The position numbers and the translations under genes were made by a program. A DNA stretch of 52,769 bases from Gracilimonas sp. Its GTDB lineage: Bacteria > Bacteroidota > Rhodothermia > Balneolales > Balneolaceae. The stretch is from NCBI GenBank assembly GCA_022450045.1, contig JAKURD010000021.1:1-52769 (forward strand), given 5' to 3'. Below are positions 1 to 7,178 of the stretch, piece after piece. The number at the start of each line of letters is the position of its first letter. The stretch's first letter is position 1. The notes below the pieces were generated by a model. The model ran no database searches. It was not told where the DNA came from and saw only the letters and a list, made by a program, of their open reading frames with translations.

Positions 1-335
1 AAAAGAGTGAGGGCAACGAAAAAACTACCGGCTGTAAATAACCAGCTTCCGTACTGCAGATCCACGAATAGAATAAAGACTACAGAAACAGCCATCAAAA
101 AAGGACCGGTAAGTGTCCATCGTTTATCTAGGGCAGCAGCGCGTTCCAAACTAATGAGTGTTCCCAGGAATGCGTTGATCATAAGAGGGCCGTGGAGCCC
201 GCCGGGGATGTTTACATTTAAATCTCCCAGAAAACCCAGTTTTACAAGACCGGCATATAAACCGGTGAACAATCCCAAGGCTGCAAAGGCCATAAAACCG
301 GCCAACAATTTATTCGAAAATCGAAAAGCTTGCAT
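1..335 (-). CDS. Polytopic membrane protein, truncated by window edge
   Basis: An open reading frame starts with ATG at 335 and runs leftwards off the window without a stop, giving about 111 residues of the N-terminal part. It is strongly hydrophobic, with about three membrane segments; a Gly-His-Gly-Pro-Leu-Met motif near residues 46-52 is followed by a Leu-rich stretch ending in Leu-Glu-Arg. I do not recognise the family with certainty. It loosely recalls NnrS-like or other multi-heme-site membrane proteins found near NO reductases, but the typical NnrS signatures are not visible in this part. The start lies only 4 bases after the stop of the DUF59 gene, so it is the last visible member of a minus-strand operon with DUF59 and DUF2249 genes, which suggests a role in nitrogen-oxide stress. 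Confidence 0.6.
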   Translation of the reverse strand, partial: MQAFRFSNKLLAGFMAFAALGLFTGLYAGLVKLGFLGDLNVNIPGGLHGPLMINAFLGTLISLERAAALDKRWTLTGPFLMAVSVVFILFVDLQYGSWLFTAGSFFVALTL

Positions 336-339
336 CCGG

Positions 340-666
340 TTATTGAATGAGTTGGGGAGGAGGGACGGCGAAGAATTCGACATTTGGTACGATCATATCC
401 ACCGACCATTCGGGTTCCATCACCAGCTTACTTTCGGCTGATTCGATACCGTCAATTTCGGTAAGCGCCTGATCGATTTGCTGTTGCAGATAACGACGCA
501 TGGGGCAACCCGGAGTGGTGGTGGTATATACTATGATGACGTGTCTATCCTCGATGAGGATGTCATATACCAAACCCAGATCCACGATATTTACTCCTAA
601 CTCGGGATCTATCACCTCTTTTAATTTCCGGGCTACCCGGCGCCGTTGGTTTATTGGGAAACTCAA
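340..666 (-). CDS. DUF59/MIP18-type iron-sulfur assembly factor
   Basis: This 108-residue protein has the DUF59 (SufT/PaaD-like) fold signature: a Val-Ile-Asp-Pro-Glu-Leu-Gly segment near residue 20, an Ile-Val-Asp-Leu-Gly-Leu-Val-Tyr segment, and the Thr-Thr-Pro-Gly-Cys-Pro-Met loop near residue 50 whose Cys is the usual metal or cluster contact. Family members act in the cytoplasm in Fe-S cluster maturation. It is transcribed after the DUF2249 gene (6-base gap) and just before the truncated membrane gene. In this company, a likely role is repair or loading of Fe-S proteins under NO stress; that part is inference. Length is normal for the short form. Confidence 0.85.
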   Translation of the reverse strand: MSFPINQRRRVARKLKEVIDPELGVNIVDLGLVYDILIEDRHVIIVYTTTTPGCPMRRYLQQQIDQALTEIDGIESAESKLVMEPEWSVDMIVPNVEFFAVPPPQLIQ

Positions 667-672
667 GCCAAC

Positions 673-915
673 TCACTCCGCATTTTTACCAATTCGTACT
701 TTCCATACATCAGGGCCTTCTTCAAGATATTCCCAGTGGAAGGCTTCTTCACCCAGCATCGCTGCCATTTGATAACGCAGCGGTTTTGGGTCGTGATCAT
801 TAACCAGAATGAAAGCGTGGTTTTCGTCCAAGTCGTTAAATGTGTTAAATATGGTTGGGTGCTTTTGTGGAGGAGGAATTACCCTCACATCCAGTTCTTG
901 TTCTATATCAGACAT
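673..915 (-). CDS. Single-domain DUF2249 protein
   Basis: The 80-residue product is a single DUF2249 domain: an N-terminal Glu-Leu-Asp-Val-Arg strand, a Pro-Pro-x-Lys-His-Pro turn, the hallmark Asn-Asp-His-Asp-Pro-Lys-Pro-Leu motif near residues 39-46 and a C-terminal Trp-Glu-Tyr-Leu-Glu plus Trp-Lys-Val-Arg. DUF2249 has a TusA-like fold and often sits next to NO reductase, hemerythrin and DUF59 genes; its biochemical role is not settled. It heads the minus-strand set with DUF59 and the truncated membrane gene. Its 5' leader closely matches that of the three-domain DUF2249 gene at 4136, so the two are paralogous including upstream sequence. Confidence 0.88.
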   Translation of the reverse strand: MSDIEQELDVRVIPPPQKHPTIFNTFNDLDENHAFILVNDHDPKPLRYQMAAMLGEEAFHWEYLEEGPDVWKVRIGKNAE

Positions 916-919
916 TTTT

Positions 920-933
920 ATCTTATTTAAGGT
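920..933. promoter_or_regulatory. Palindrome-like motif upstream of DUF2249 gene
   Basis: ATCTTATTTAAGGT lies 5 to 18 bases before the DUF2249 start codon. It differs by one base from the perfect ATCTTA-TT-TAAGAT palindrome at 25890-25903 upstream of nirK, and resembles the segment at 4118-4131. It may be an operator shared by nitrogen-oxide genes, or simply a conserved translation leader. Confidence 0.35.
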
Positions 934-968
934 TAAAAATTTTAGGCTTCAGCTGTCAGCTGCAAAAA

Positions 969-1307
969 CTAACTCCAGTTTTTGATCAACTCATCCAGCT
1001 TTGGAAATTTATCTGCCCATTTTTCAGCTTCGGGAAGCGGTTCTTTTGCCTCGTTTATGATCCTGTCTGACCATTCATCAGCAAGTTCTTCATTGAGTTC
1101 AATGTAATGCTCCCACTTCATGGGAACTTCATCATCGGGATAAATGGCTTCAACCGGGCATTCGGAAACACAGGCATCACAGTCGATGCATTCAAAAGGA
1201 TCGATGGTCAGGAAATTCGGGCCTTCCCGGAAAGCATCAACCGGGCAAACGGCAGCACAGTTGGTGTGCTTACAGTTTATACAGTTTTCGGTGACTACGT
1301 ATGCCAT
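969..1307 (-). CDS. fdxA: 7Fe ferredoxin (FdxA type)
   Basis: This 112-residue protein carries two cluster motifs: Cys9-x2-Cys12-x4-Cys17-x3-Cys21-Pro, the spacing of a [3Fe-4S] plus shared cysteine as in FdxA, and Cys-Ile-Asp-Cys-x2-Cys-x3-Cys-Pro near residues 40-51 for a [4Fe-4S] cluster. The length and acidic C-terminal extension fit bacterial seven-iron ferredoxins. They are cytoplasmic low-potential electron carriers. The usual second Cys in Cys-Pro-Val-Asp-Cys-Phe is Ala here; it is not normally a cluster ligand. It lies between the DUF2249 gene and heme A synthase. Possible partners in the window are the ferredoxin-FlpD fusion at 32664 and the FixABCX set. Confidence 0.9.
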   Translation of the reverse strand: MAYVVTENCINCKHTNCAAVCPVDAFREGPNFLTIDPFECIDCDACVSECPVEAIYPDDEVPMKWEHYIELNEELADEWSDRIINEAKEPLPEAEKWADKFPKLDELIKNWS

Positions 1308-1402
1308 TGAGTTGAACGGTTAAATTTTGATGTTAATGTAACTGACTTAAAGTTAGACACACTTGACCTGATTATCAATAATAAAAACGGTAAAAATAGA
1401 TT

Positions 1403-2428
1403 TTAATATTTTAACCTATGCAAAATCCCCAGGAAAATAATCCAGAAGAGGATAGCAATACTTTGATGTAGAACACCCAGCGAAATGGGGACGTGATAAA
1501 TAAGCGTCAGAACGCCAACGAGGTATTGCATAAGAATGATGGTAAGCAAAAGTCCGCTCATTGCTTGCAACCATTTACTATTGGATTGCTGAACGGCGGC
1601 CTTCCACCAGAATATGACCACAGAGATCAATAAAAGCGTTCCATTAACCCGGTGGATCCATTGCACGGCTCCTGGATTTTCTACCAAGTTTAACAGAAAA
1701 GGATCTAAGGCTGCGAAGGTTGGAGGAATCCATTGACCGGACATTTTTGGGAACGTGTTGTAGATATATCCGGCATCGAGACCGGCAGTGAAAGCGCCAA
1801 AGATGAGCTGGAGAATAAATAAGAATCCAATGACCAAAAGCCACATTAAGAGAGTAGATCTTTGAAGTACCTCAAGGGATCTCTTCCGAAGATCCAGCGC
1901 ATACCAAAGGCAGAAACCGATCAATGCAAAAGCCAGTAAAAAATGGACAGCAAGCCGGTAATGACTGACATAAGGAATATCAACAAGCCCACTTTTAACC
2001 ATAATCCACCCCATGGCACCTTGCAAAGCCCCCAATCCAAGGAGAATAAACATACGCTTCAATAACCTGTGATTGAAATAGTCCTTAGCCCAAAAGTATC
2101 CAAAAGGGATCAGGAAGACGATGCCGATCACACGACCAAGAAGCCGGTGCAGGTATTCCCAAAAATAGATGCTCTTAAACTCCTCTAAGTTCATACCGGC
2201 ATTGAGCTGTTGGTACTGGGGAAATTCTTGGTAGCGTTCAAAAGTTTGTTGCCAGTCGGTTCCATTTAGCGGTGGGATGGAGCCCATGATCAGGTTCCAG
2301 TCGCTCATGGAAAGTCCTGAGTCGGTAAGCCGCGTGATTCCGCCTACTATAATCATTAGACTGATGAGTACGATCCCGGTCCAAAGCCAATAAAAAACGG
2401 GTTGGGTTGAAGGGGTGTTCATAGACAT
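1403..2428 (-). CDS. ctaA: Heme A synthase (CtaA/COX15)
   Basis: The 341-residue product has eight predicted membrane segments and the four invariant His motifs of heme A synthase: His-Arg-Leu-Leu-Gly-Arg, Ala-Val-His-Phe, Ile-His-Arg-Val-Asn-Gly and Leu-His-Gln-Ser. It converts heme O to heme A in the cytoplasmic membrane. The N-terminal Gly-Gly-Ile-Thr-Arg-Leu-Thr-x-Ser-Gly-Leu-Ser motif is also typical. I use the ATG at 2428; a TTG eight codons upstream (2452) is open but has no ribosome site, and an ATG at 2422 is also possible. No ctaB or oxygen-reductase operon is nearby, so heme A may serve the heme-copper enzyme encoded at 35916. It is divergent from the RIC gene. Confidence 0.92.
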   Translation of the reverse strand: MSMNTPSTQPVFYWLWTGIVLISLMIIVGGITRLTDSGLSMSDWNLIMGSIPPLNGTDWQQTFERYQEFPQYQQLNAGMNLEEFKSIYFWEYLHRLLGRVIGIVFLIPFGYFWAKDYFNHRLLKRMFILLGLGALQGAMGWIMVKSGLVDIPYVSHYRLAVHFLLAFALIGFCLWYALDLRKRSLEVLQRSTLLMWLLVIGFLFILQLIFGAFTAGLDAGYIYNTFPKMSGQWIPPTFAALDPFLLNLVENPGAVQWIHRVNGTLLLISVVIFWWKAAVQQSNSKWLQAMSGLLLTIILMQYLVGVLTLIYHVPISLGVLHQSIAILFWIIFLGILHRLKY

Positions 2429-2469
2429 AAATTGATGAAAAATAGCGTTCAAATTTATGAGACTTTAAT

Positions 2470-2519
2470 AATAGTTACAATAATAAAAACTATTAAAACC
2501 GATTCTATTGATAATAGAA
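2470..2519. promoter_or_regulatory. Two inverted repeats between ctaA and RIC gene
   Basis: AATAGTT at 2470-2476 pairs with AACTATT at 2488-2494, and TTCTATT at 2503-2509 pairs with AATAGAA at 2513-2519. Both lie in the divergent promoter region of heme A synthase and the RIC gene and are candidate operators. They resemble but do not equal the Rrf2-type operators at 39801. Confidence 0.4.
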
Positions 2520-2568
2520 ATTTCTTTGCTTATTATTGAACTATCATATATTAGAAACAGAGGAAGTC

Positions 2569-3312
2569 ATGTTGAACATTAAAGAAAAAGAGCCGCCAAA
2601 CACTTTAAACATGACCATTGCTGATTTCTTACAGAAAGAGAAGAGTGGCTCCAGGCTATTGCAGGTACTCGGTATTCCTACCAGGGGAAATGAACAAAAA
2701 ACGCTGATGGAGGTTTGTACGGCCCGGCAGCGGAACGAAGACGAGGTTCTCAAAGAAATTGAACGCCTAAAAAAAGGTGCCGAATTTGATTATCCTGAAG
2801 GGATTTTCAGCTGGTCGCCGGAACTGGTAATCCGATATCTGGAAGAAGAACATCACAACTATACCTCTTCGCTCATCCGTGATGCGGAAGATTATGGGGA
2901 AAGAGCCTGGGATGTGCATGGAACCCAATATCCGGAACTGAATCAGGTAAAATGGTATGTACAAAAACTGAAGAATAAGCTGGAAATGCACCTGAAGTTT
3001 GAAGAGCAGAAGTTCTTCCCAACGGTGCTCAGGTTTTTTGAAATGAACGGTGAAACTAAAGACGGAACGGTTCAGTCACTAAAAAAGCAGGCAGAGATTA
3101 TTGAGAAAGATCAGGAGGAAATAGAATATTTAGTGGGACGGATTCGTGACCTGACCAATAATTTTACCCCGCCCAAGGAAGCGTGTACAACCTTTAGACT
3201 ATTGTATTTTACGCTCCAAAAGTTAGATGAAGATCTTGAAAAGCATCACTTTTTGGAAGAGCAACATGTACTTTCGAAGCTGAAAACGAAACTGGAAAAT
3301 CTTTTAGGCTGA
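2569..3312 (+). CDS. RIC/ScdA-YtfE-like di-iron protein
   Basis: This 247-residue protein combines an N-terminal DUF542/ScdA-like region (residues 1-75) with a hemerythrin-like region. His-containing segments Glu-Glu-His-His near residue 95, Met-His-Leu-Lys-Phe-Glu-Glu near residue 142 and Glu-Lys-His-His-Phe-Leu-Glu-Glu-Gln-His near the end can supply the di-iron ligands. The family repairs Fe-S clusters damaged by NO or oxidants. The classic Cys pair of the N-terminal ScdA domain is not obvious; only a single Cys is near residue 50, so this is a divergent member. The start is ATG 2569, preceded by AGAGGAAG; a TTG at 2536 is an alternative. The next gene, a SufR-like regulator, follows after 6 bases, suggesting cotranscription. 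Confidence 0.75.
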   Translation: MLNIKEKEPPNTLNMTIADFLQKEKSGSRLLQVLGIPTRGNEQKTLMEVCTARQRNEDEVLKEIERLKKGAEFDYPEGIFSWSPELVIRYLEEEHHNYTSSLIRDAEDYGERAWDVHGTQYPELNQVKWYVQKLKNKLEMHLKFEEQKFFPTVLRFFEMNGETKDGTVQSLKKQAEIIEKDQEEIEYLVGRIRDLTNNFTPPKEACTTFRLLYFTLQKLDEDLEKHHFLEEQHVLSKLKTKLENLLG

Positions 3313-3318
3313 TCGATC

Positions 3319-3951
3319 ATGTTAAATGGACCTAAAAAAAAATTATTGGATCTCATCAAACATCACGGACAGTTAACGATTGATGACTCTGTGGAGAAAA
3401 TGAACCTTGCCAAAACCACCGTTCGTGAGCATTTTACGCAATTGGAGAGAGACGACTATATTGAGCGCAGCTATGAACGGTCGGGGCGAGGGCGTCCAAG
3501 CCTTCGTTTTCAGCTTACCAAAAAAGGAAATGGATTATATCCATCATATGAGCCGGAGATGATGCGGGAATTTATTCGCTATCTGCAGACAGAGGGTGAG
3601 CATCAAATACTGGAAGATTTTTTCCAAAAATTTTGGGATCGCCGTTATAAAAAGCTTGAGGTTTTGCTTGAAAAGGAAAATGTTACAACAATTAAGAGTA
3701 AAGCACAGATCATCCGGAATATGTTGGATGAGGAAGGTTTTATGGCAAAATTTGAACAAGACAAGGACTCAGGAAAGTGGATGATGAAAGAAAGTAACTG
3801 TCCGTTTCGGGAGATCATCAAAGTGACCAAGTTGCCTTGTAAACTCGAGGAAGAGTTCTATCAAAAAGCGTTTGGTAAAGATGTAGAACGAAAGAGCTAC
3901 ATAGCGGAAGGAGATTTTTCGTGTACGTACTGTATTGATGGATGTTTGTAA
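3319..3951 (+). CDS. SufR-like Fe-S winged-helix regulator
   Basis: The first 80 residues form a winged-helix DNA-binding domain (helix-turn-helix around residues 18-45, wing with Arg-Gly-Arg-Pro-Ser). The C-terminal half carries Cys161-x12-Cys174, then Cys202-x2-Cys205-x3-Cys209. SufR/COG2345 repressors use Cys-x12-Cys-x13-Cys-x14-Cys for an Fe-S cluster; here the first two spacings match, but the third Cys is absent and a terminal Cys-x2-Cys is present. This suggests Fe-S-based sensing, possibly of NO or oxidation. It is downstream of and likely cotranscribed with the RIC gene, which it may autoregulate. Length of 210 residues is normal. Confidence 0.78.
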   Translation: MLNGPKKKLLDLIKHHGQLTIDDSVEKMNLAKTTVREHFTQLERDDYIERSYERSGRGRPSLRFQLTKKGNGLYPSYEPEMMREFIRYLQTEGEHQILEDFFQKFWDRRYKKLEVLLEKENVTTIKSKAQIIRNMLDEEGFMAKFEQDKDSGKWMMKESNCPFREIIKVTKLPCKLEEEFYQKAFGKDVERKSYIAEGDFSCTYCIDGCL

Positions 3952-4117
3952 AGAAAAAGTCTGCTATCTGTCTTCAGAAATATTGTGAACGAGTGTTGTG
4001 TTTTGATGGCCTTTATAATCCAGACCTATCAGTAGCATCTGAGTTAAGAGAATGGCATTCAAGTGATTATAAAAGATCGGATAACTAAATAGATTCACCC
4101 AGAACCAAAAATTTTTA

Positions 4118-4131
4118 ACCTAAAATAAGAC
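4118..4131. promoter_or_regulatory. Leader motif shared by the DUF2249 genes
   Basis: The segment ACCTAAAATAAGAC just before the start at 4136 matches ACCTTAAATAAGAT (minus strand of 920-933) at 12 of 14 positions, and the flanking A/T-rich bases also agree. Either a shared operator or a duplicated leader. Confidence 0.35.
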
Positions 4132-4135
4132 AAAC

Positions 4136-4888
4136 ATGTCTGCTTTAACCGAAAAAGAACTCGACGTACGAACCCTCATTCCAATCAAACGGCACGAAAA
4201 ACTGCTTAAACTATTTAAAGACCTGCCGGCAGGAGAAAGTTTCGTCTTTATTAATGATCATGATCCAAAGCCACTGTACTATGAGTTTCGATCTATTTTT
4301 GGGGATGTTGTGGGTTGGGAATATTTGAAACGCGAACCTGAAGAATGGAAAGTGTGTGTTACCCGCACCGAAGCCTCTGAAGGCAGTAAAAGCTCCGGCG
4401 TTTCCACGCTGATTGATCTTCGAAAAGCCGATAAAAAAGACTGGAAATACACCATCTTTCACCGGTATGGAATGATGTTGCCCAAGGATGTATTGGAAAT
4501 CAGGGCAGCCGAAGAACCATCTGAGATCCACGAGATCTTTCAAAAGAAATTTGATGGTGAGCATAGTTGGGAATACAAAAAGAAAGTTGAGGGTGAGTAT
4601 GTGGTTCATGTCACCAAAAAAGCCGAAAATGATGTGGACACAACCGACATCAGCGTGGTCAACAAATTTGATGTACGCCCTTTTCCTCCTGCAAAACGGC
4701 ACGACATGGTTTTTGATGCCTTTGACGAACTTAAAGCCGGTGAAGCCTTCGTATTTATTAATGATCACGATCCGAAACCCTTATATTACCAGATGGAAGC
4801 TGAAAATGAGGTTCCGTTTAGTTGGGAATACCTGGAGGTAATGCCCGAAGAATGGAAAGTAAAAGTAATGAAATTGAACCCTGAATAA
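4136..4888 (+). CDS. Three-domain DUF2249 protein
   Basis: This 250-residue protein contains three consecutive DUF2249 units. Unit 1 (about residues 8-78) and unit 3 (about 178-248) each keep the Asp-Val-Arg strand, the Arg-His turn, Asn-Asp-His-Asp-Pro-Lys-Pro-Leu-Tyr-Tyr and Trp-Glu-Tyr-Leu. Unit 2 (about 90-162) aligns in length and secondary-structure pattern, with Ile-Asp-Leu-Arg and Trp-Glu-Tyr, but the hallmark His motif is replaced by a Glu-rich stretch. So it appears to be a triplication with a degenerate middle unit. Function of the family is not established; its neighbours here are NO-linked (RIC, Crp/Fnr). The next gene starts 17 bases after the stop. Confidence 0.85.
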   Translation: MSALTEKELDVRTLIPIKRHEKLLKLFKDLPAGESFVFINDHDPKPLYYEFRSIFGDVVGWEYLKREPEEWKVCVTRTEASEGSKSSGVSTLIDLRKADKKDWKYTIFHRYGMMLPKDVLEIRAAEEPSEIHEIFQKKFDGEHSWEYKKKVEGEYVVHVTKKAENDVDTTDISVVNKFDVRPFPPAKRHDMVFDAFDELKAGEAFVFINDHDPKPLYYQMEAENEVPFSWEYLEVMPEEWKVKVMKLNPE

Positions 4889-4905
4889 ATTGTTTGCAAG
4901 TAGCC

Positions 4906-5652
4906 ATGGCAAAGCGAAAGACCACCCCACTTAAAGATTTTGCCCCCGATGGGCATCATTGCTCGCTGGATTTAAAAACCACGAAATTGGGGATGGTCTC
5001 ATTTTTTCAGGATCTGGAACAGGACGTACTTGATGAGATCGTAAAACGGTTCACAGCTACTCATTATCGAGAGGGTGACGAGATCTATTATCAGGGCGAT
5101 CCGGCTCATTATTTACGGGTAGTAGTGGATGGGGCAGCTAAATTACTGCGATACACGGATGAGGGAAAAGACGTGGTGCTTGATATCCTAAATCCCGGCA
5201 GCTATTTCGGTTCCCTTAAACTGTTAGGCAGCGATGTTTATACGGAATCTGCCGAGGCTCAAAGTGGGTGTTGTATTCTTTCCATTGGGTTGAAGGACTT
5301 TCGGGAAATCTTACAGGAATATCCCTCCGTAGGCATAGCCATCCTCGAAATGAGCGCTGAAAAGCTGCGATCTTCTCAGGAACAAATCAAACAACTAACC
5401 ACGGAGTCGGTAGAAACTCGCATCGCCAATATTTTACTCATTCTTACCGACAAATTTGGGGAAGTAAAGGAAGATAAAACTTTGATACAGCTGCCATTTT
5501 CCCGTAAAGATTTAGCAGACATGGCAGGCACCACTACCGAATCTGCCAGTCGGGTGATGAGTAACTTTCAAAAGGAAGGGATTATAGAAACAGGGCGCCA
5601 ATGGGTTGCTATAAAGAATATTGAGATGCTGAGAAGTATTGTAGAGCATTAA
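4906..5652 (+). CDS. Crp/Fnr-family regulator, DNR-like
   Basis: The 248-residue product has an N-terminal cyclic-nucleotide-type beta-roll (about residues 27-145), a dimerisation helix and a C-terminal winged helix. The recognition helix contains Thr-Thr-Glu-Ser-Ala-Ser-Arg-Val, keeping the Glu and Ser-Arg positions with which Fnr-like proteins read TTGAT half-sites. Only one Cys lies in the N-terminal segment, so it lacks the four-Cys [4Fe-4S] arrangement of true Fnr and is closer to heme- or NO-responsive DNR/NnrR types; this is inference. ATG 4906 is chosen over a TTG at 4894. A matching TTGAT-N4-ATCAT box lies 23 bases downstream of its stop, and another at 16263, which are likely targets. 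Confidence 0.88.
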   Translation: MAKRKTTPLKDFAPDGHHCSLDLKTTKLGMVSFFQDLEQDVLDEIVKRFTATHYREGDEIYYQGDPAHYLRVVVDGAAKLLRYTDEGKDVVLDILNPGSYFGSLKLLGSDVYTESAEAQSGCCILSIGLKDFREILQEYPSVGIAILEMSAEKLRSSQEQIKQLTTESVETRIANILLILTDKFGEVKEDKTLIQLPFSRKDLADMAGTTTESASRVMSNFQKEGIIETGRQWVAIKNIEMLRSIVEH

Positions 5653-5674
5653 GATTCAAAAAAGTCGTACTAAA

Positions 5675-5688
5675 TTGATCTATATCAT
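5675..5688. promoter_or_regulatory. Fnr/DNR-type box upstream of MmgE/PrpD-ComA
   Basis: TTGAT-CTAT-ATCAT, an almost perfect Fnr consensus (TTGAT-N4-ATCAA), centred at 5681.5. An activator site at -41.5 would place transcription start near 5723, 60 bases before the ATG at 5783. It closely matches the box at 16263-16276. Confidence 0.7.
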
Positions 5689-5782
5689 TTTGGTGCAGAT
5701 AATATGTAGGTATCATCAGTTCAGTTGAAATGAAAATCAAAACATTGAGTTTTGACCTCATAAAATATTAAGGAGGCTCCTT

Positions 5783-7177
5783 ATGATAGCACAAGAAATG
5801 GCGTCTTTTATCACAAACACAAAGTTCGAAGACCTTTCTAAAGAAGCCATAAAACAACTTAAAATTCGGTTGCTCGATTCTATGGGTACGGCTATCGGAA
5901 CGATAGAAGGTCCACCGGTAGAAGCCCTTCGAAACATGATTAATGACTTTGGCGGAAACGGCCTCAGTTCGTTAATAGGGGGTGGGAAAACCAGCCCTGA
6001 TCGAGCAGCACTTTATAACAGCGCGCTGGTACGCTATCTGGATTATAATGATAGCTACTTAGCCAAGGGAGAAACCTGCCACCCCAGTGATAACATAGGC
6101 TCTATTTTAGCTGCAGGTGAACATAATAATATCGACGGCAAAACATTTTTAACGGCGCTTGCTTTAGCTTACCAAGTTCAGTGCCGTTTAAGTGATGAAG
6201 CTCCCGTCCGGGATAAAGGTTTCGATCATACTACGCAAGGTTCTTACGCTGTAACATCCGGCGTGGCAAAAGCTCTGGGGCTGGATGAAGACAAAACAGC
6301 CAATGCTTTGGCAATAGCCGGAACCGCGCTGAACGCATTACGCGTTACCCGCACCGGGGCACTTTCAAACTGGAAAGGATTAGCTTACCCGCATACGGCT
6401 TTTGGCGGAACCCATGCGGCCTATCTGGCGAATTATGGAATAACCGGCCCGCCTGCCGTTTTTGAAGGCAATAAAGGATTTATGGATGCCATTGCCGGCG
6501 AGTTCCATATCGACTGGGGAAAGGAAGATCTGGAGCGGGTCACTAATACCATCATCAAGAAATATAATGCGGAAATTCATTCTCAGTCTTCAATTGAAGG
6601 AATGCTGGAATTGAAAGAGCAATCCGGGTTTACAGCAGATGAAGTAGAAAAGATTACCATCGATATATTTGATGTAGCCTATCACATCATTGGCGGTGGT
6701 GAAGAGGGAGATAAAACCATTGTGCGAACTAAAGAAGAAGCTGACCACAGCCTGCAATATATGGTTGCCGCCGCTTTATTAGATGGTCAAGTGCTTCCGA
6801 ACCAGTACAAACAAGAGCGTATTGAGGCTAAGGATATACAGAATTTACTCAATAAAATTGAGGTATCGCCCAAGCAGGAATACAGCGATCGTTTTCCGGA
6901 TGAAATGCCGGCCACACTGAGCGTTTATCTGAGAAATGGCAATAAGTTTTCTATTAACAAAACGGACTATGAGGGCTTTCATACTCGCCCTGCCGATTGG
7001 AATACCATCATTCAAAAATTTGAGGAACTGGCTAATCCTTACACCTCAAAGGAATTAAGAAATAAGATTATAGAAACGGTACAGAATTTTGAACGACATA
7101 CTGTGAGAGAGCTAATGCAGCTGTTAAATGACGTACAGCTTGCAAATAATGTTAATTTAAAAACAAAAGAGGTGTAA
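5783..7177 (+). CDS. MmgE/PrpD family protein
   Basis: This 464-residue protein matches the MmgE/PrpD family (2-methylcitrate dehydratase, cis-aconitate decarboxylase and relatives). Visible hallmarks are Leu-Leu-Asp-Ser-Met-Gly near residue 34, the Tyr-Leu-Asp-Tyr-Asn-Asp segment near residue 90, His-Pro-Ser-Asp-Asn near residue 102 and the Lys-Gly-Leu-Ala-Tyr-Pro-His-Thr-Ala-Phe-Gly segment in the middle. The family's substrates vary. No prpB or prpC is nearby, so the methylcitrate cycle is not supported. The start ATG follows a good AAGGAGG ribosome site. It is coupled to the ComA-family gene, which starts 2 bases after the stop, and is preceded by an Fnr/DNR-type box, suggesting low-oxygen or NO induction. 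Confidence 0.88.
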   Translation: MIAQEMASFITNTKFEDLSKEAIKQLKIRLLDSMGTAIGTIEGPPVEALRNMINDFGGNGLSSLIGGGKTSPDRAALYNSALVRYLDYNDSYLAKGETCHPSDNIGSILAAGEHNNIDGKTFLTALALAYQVQCRLSDEAPVRDKGFDHTTQGSYAVTSGVAKALGLDEDKTANALAIAGTALNALRVTRTGALSNWKGLAYPHTAFGGTHAAYLANYGITGPPAVFEGNKGFMDAIAGEFHIDWGKEDLERVTNTIIKKYNAEIHSQSSIEGMLELKEQSGFTADEVEKITIDIFDVAYHIIGGGEEGDKTIVRTKEEADHSLQYMVAAALLDGQVLPNQYKQERIEAKDIQNLLNKIEVSPKQEYSDRFPDEMPATLSVYLRNGNKFSINKTDYEGFHTRPADWNTIIQKFEELANPYTSKELRNKIIETVQNFERHTVRELMQLLNDVQLANNVNLKTKEV

Positions 7178-7178
7178 T

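Noticed and set aside
7..441. Long plus-strand frame at the left edge
   Set aside because: It is antisense to the truncated membrane gene and the DUF59 end; composition is that of a shadow (Lys/Arg/Pro-rich).
2536..2568. Upstream TTG start for the RIC gene
   Set aside because: An ATG at 2569 has an AGAGGAAG ribosome site; the extra 11 codons match nothing in the family.
4211..4768. 185-residue minus-strand frame inside the DUF2249 triple gene
   Set aside because: Fully antisense to a gene with clear domain repeats; no family features, Phe-rich shadow.
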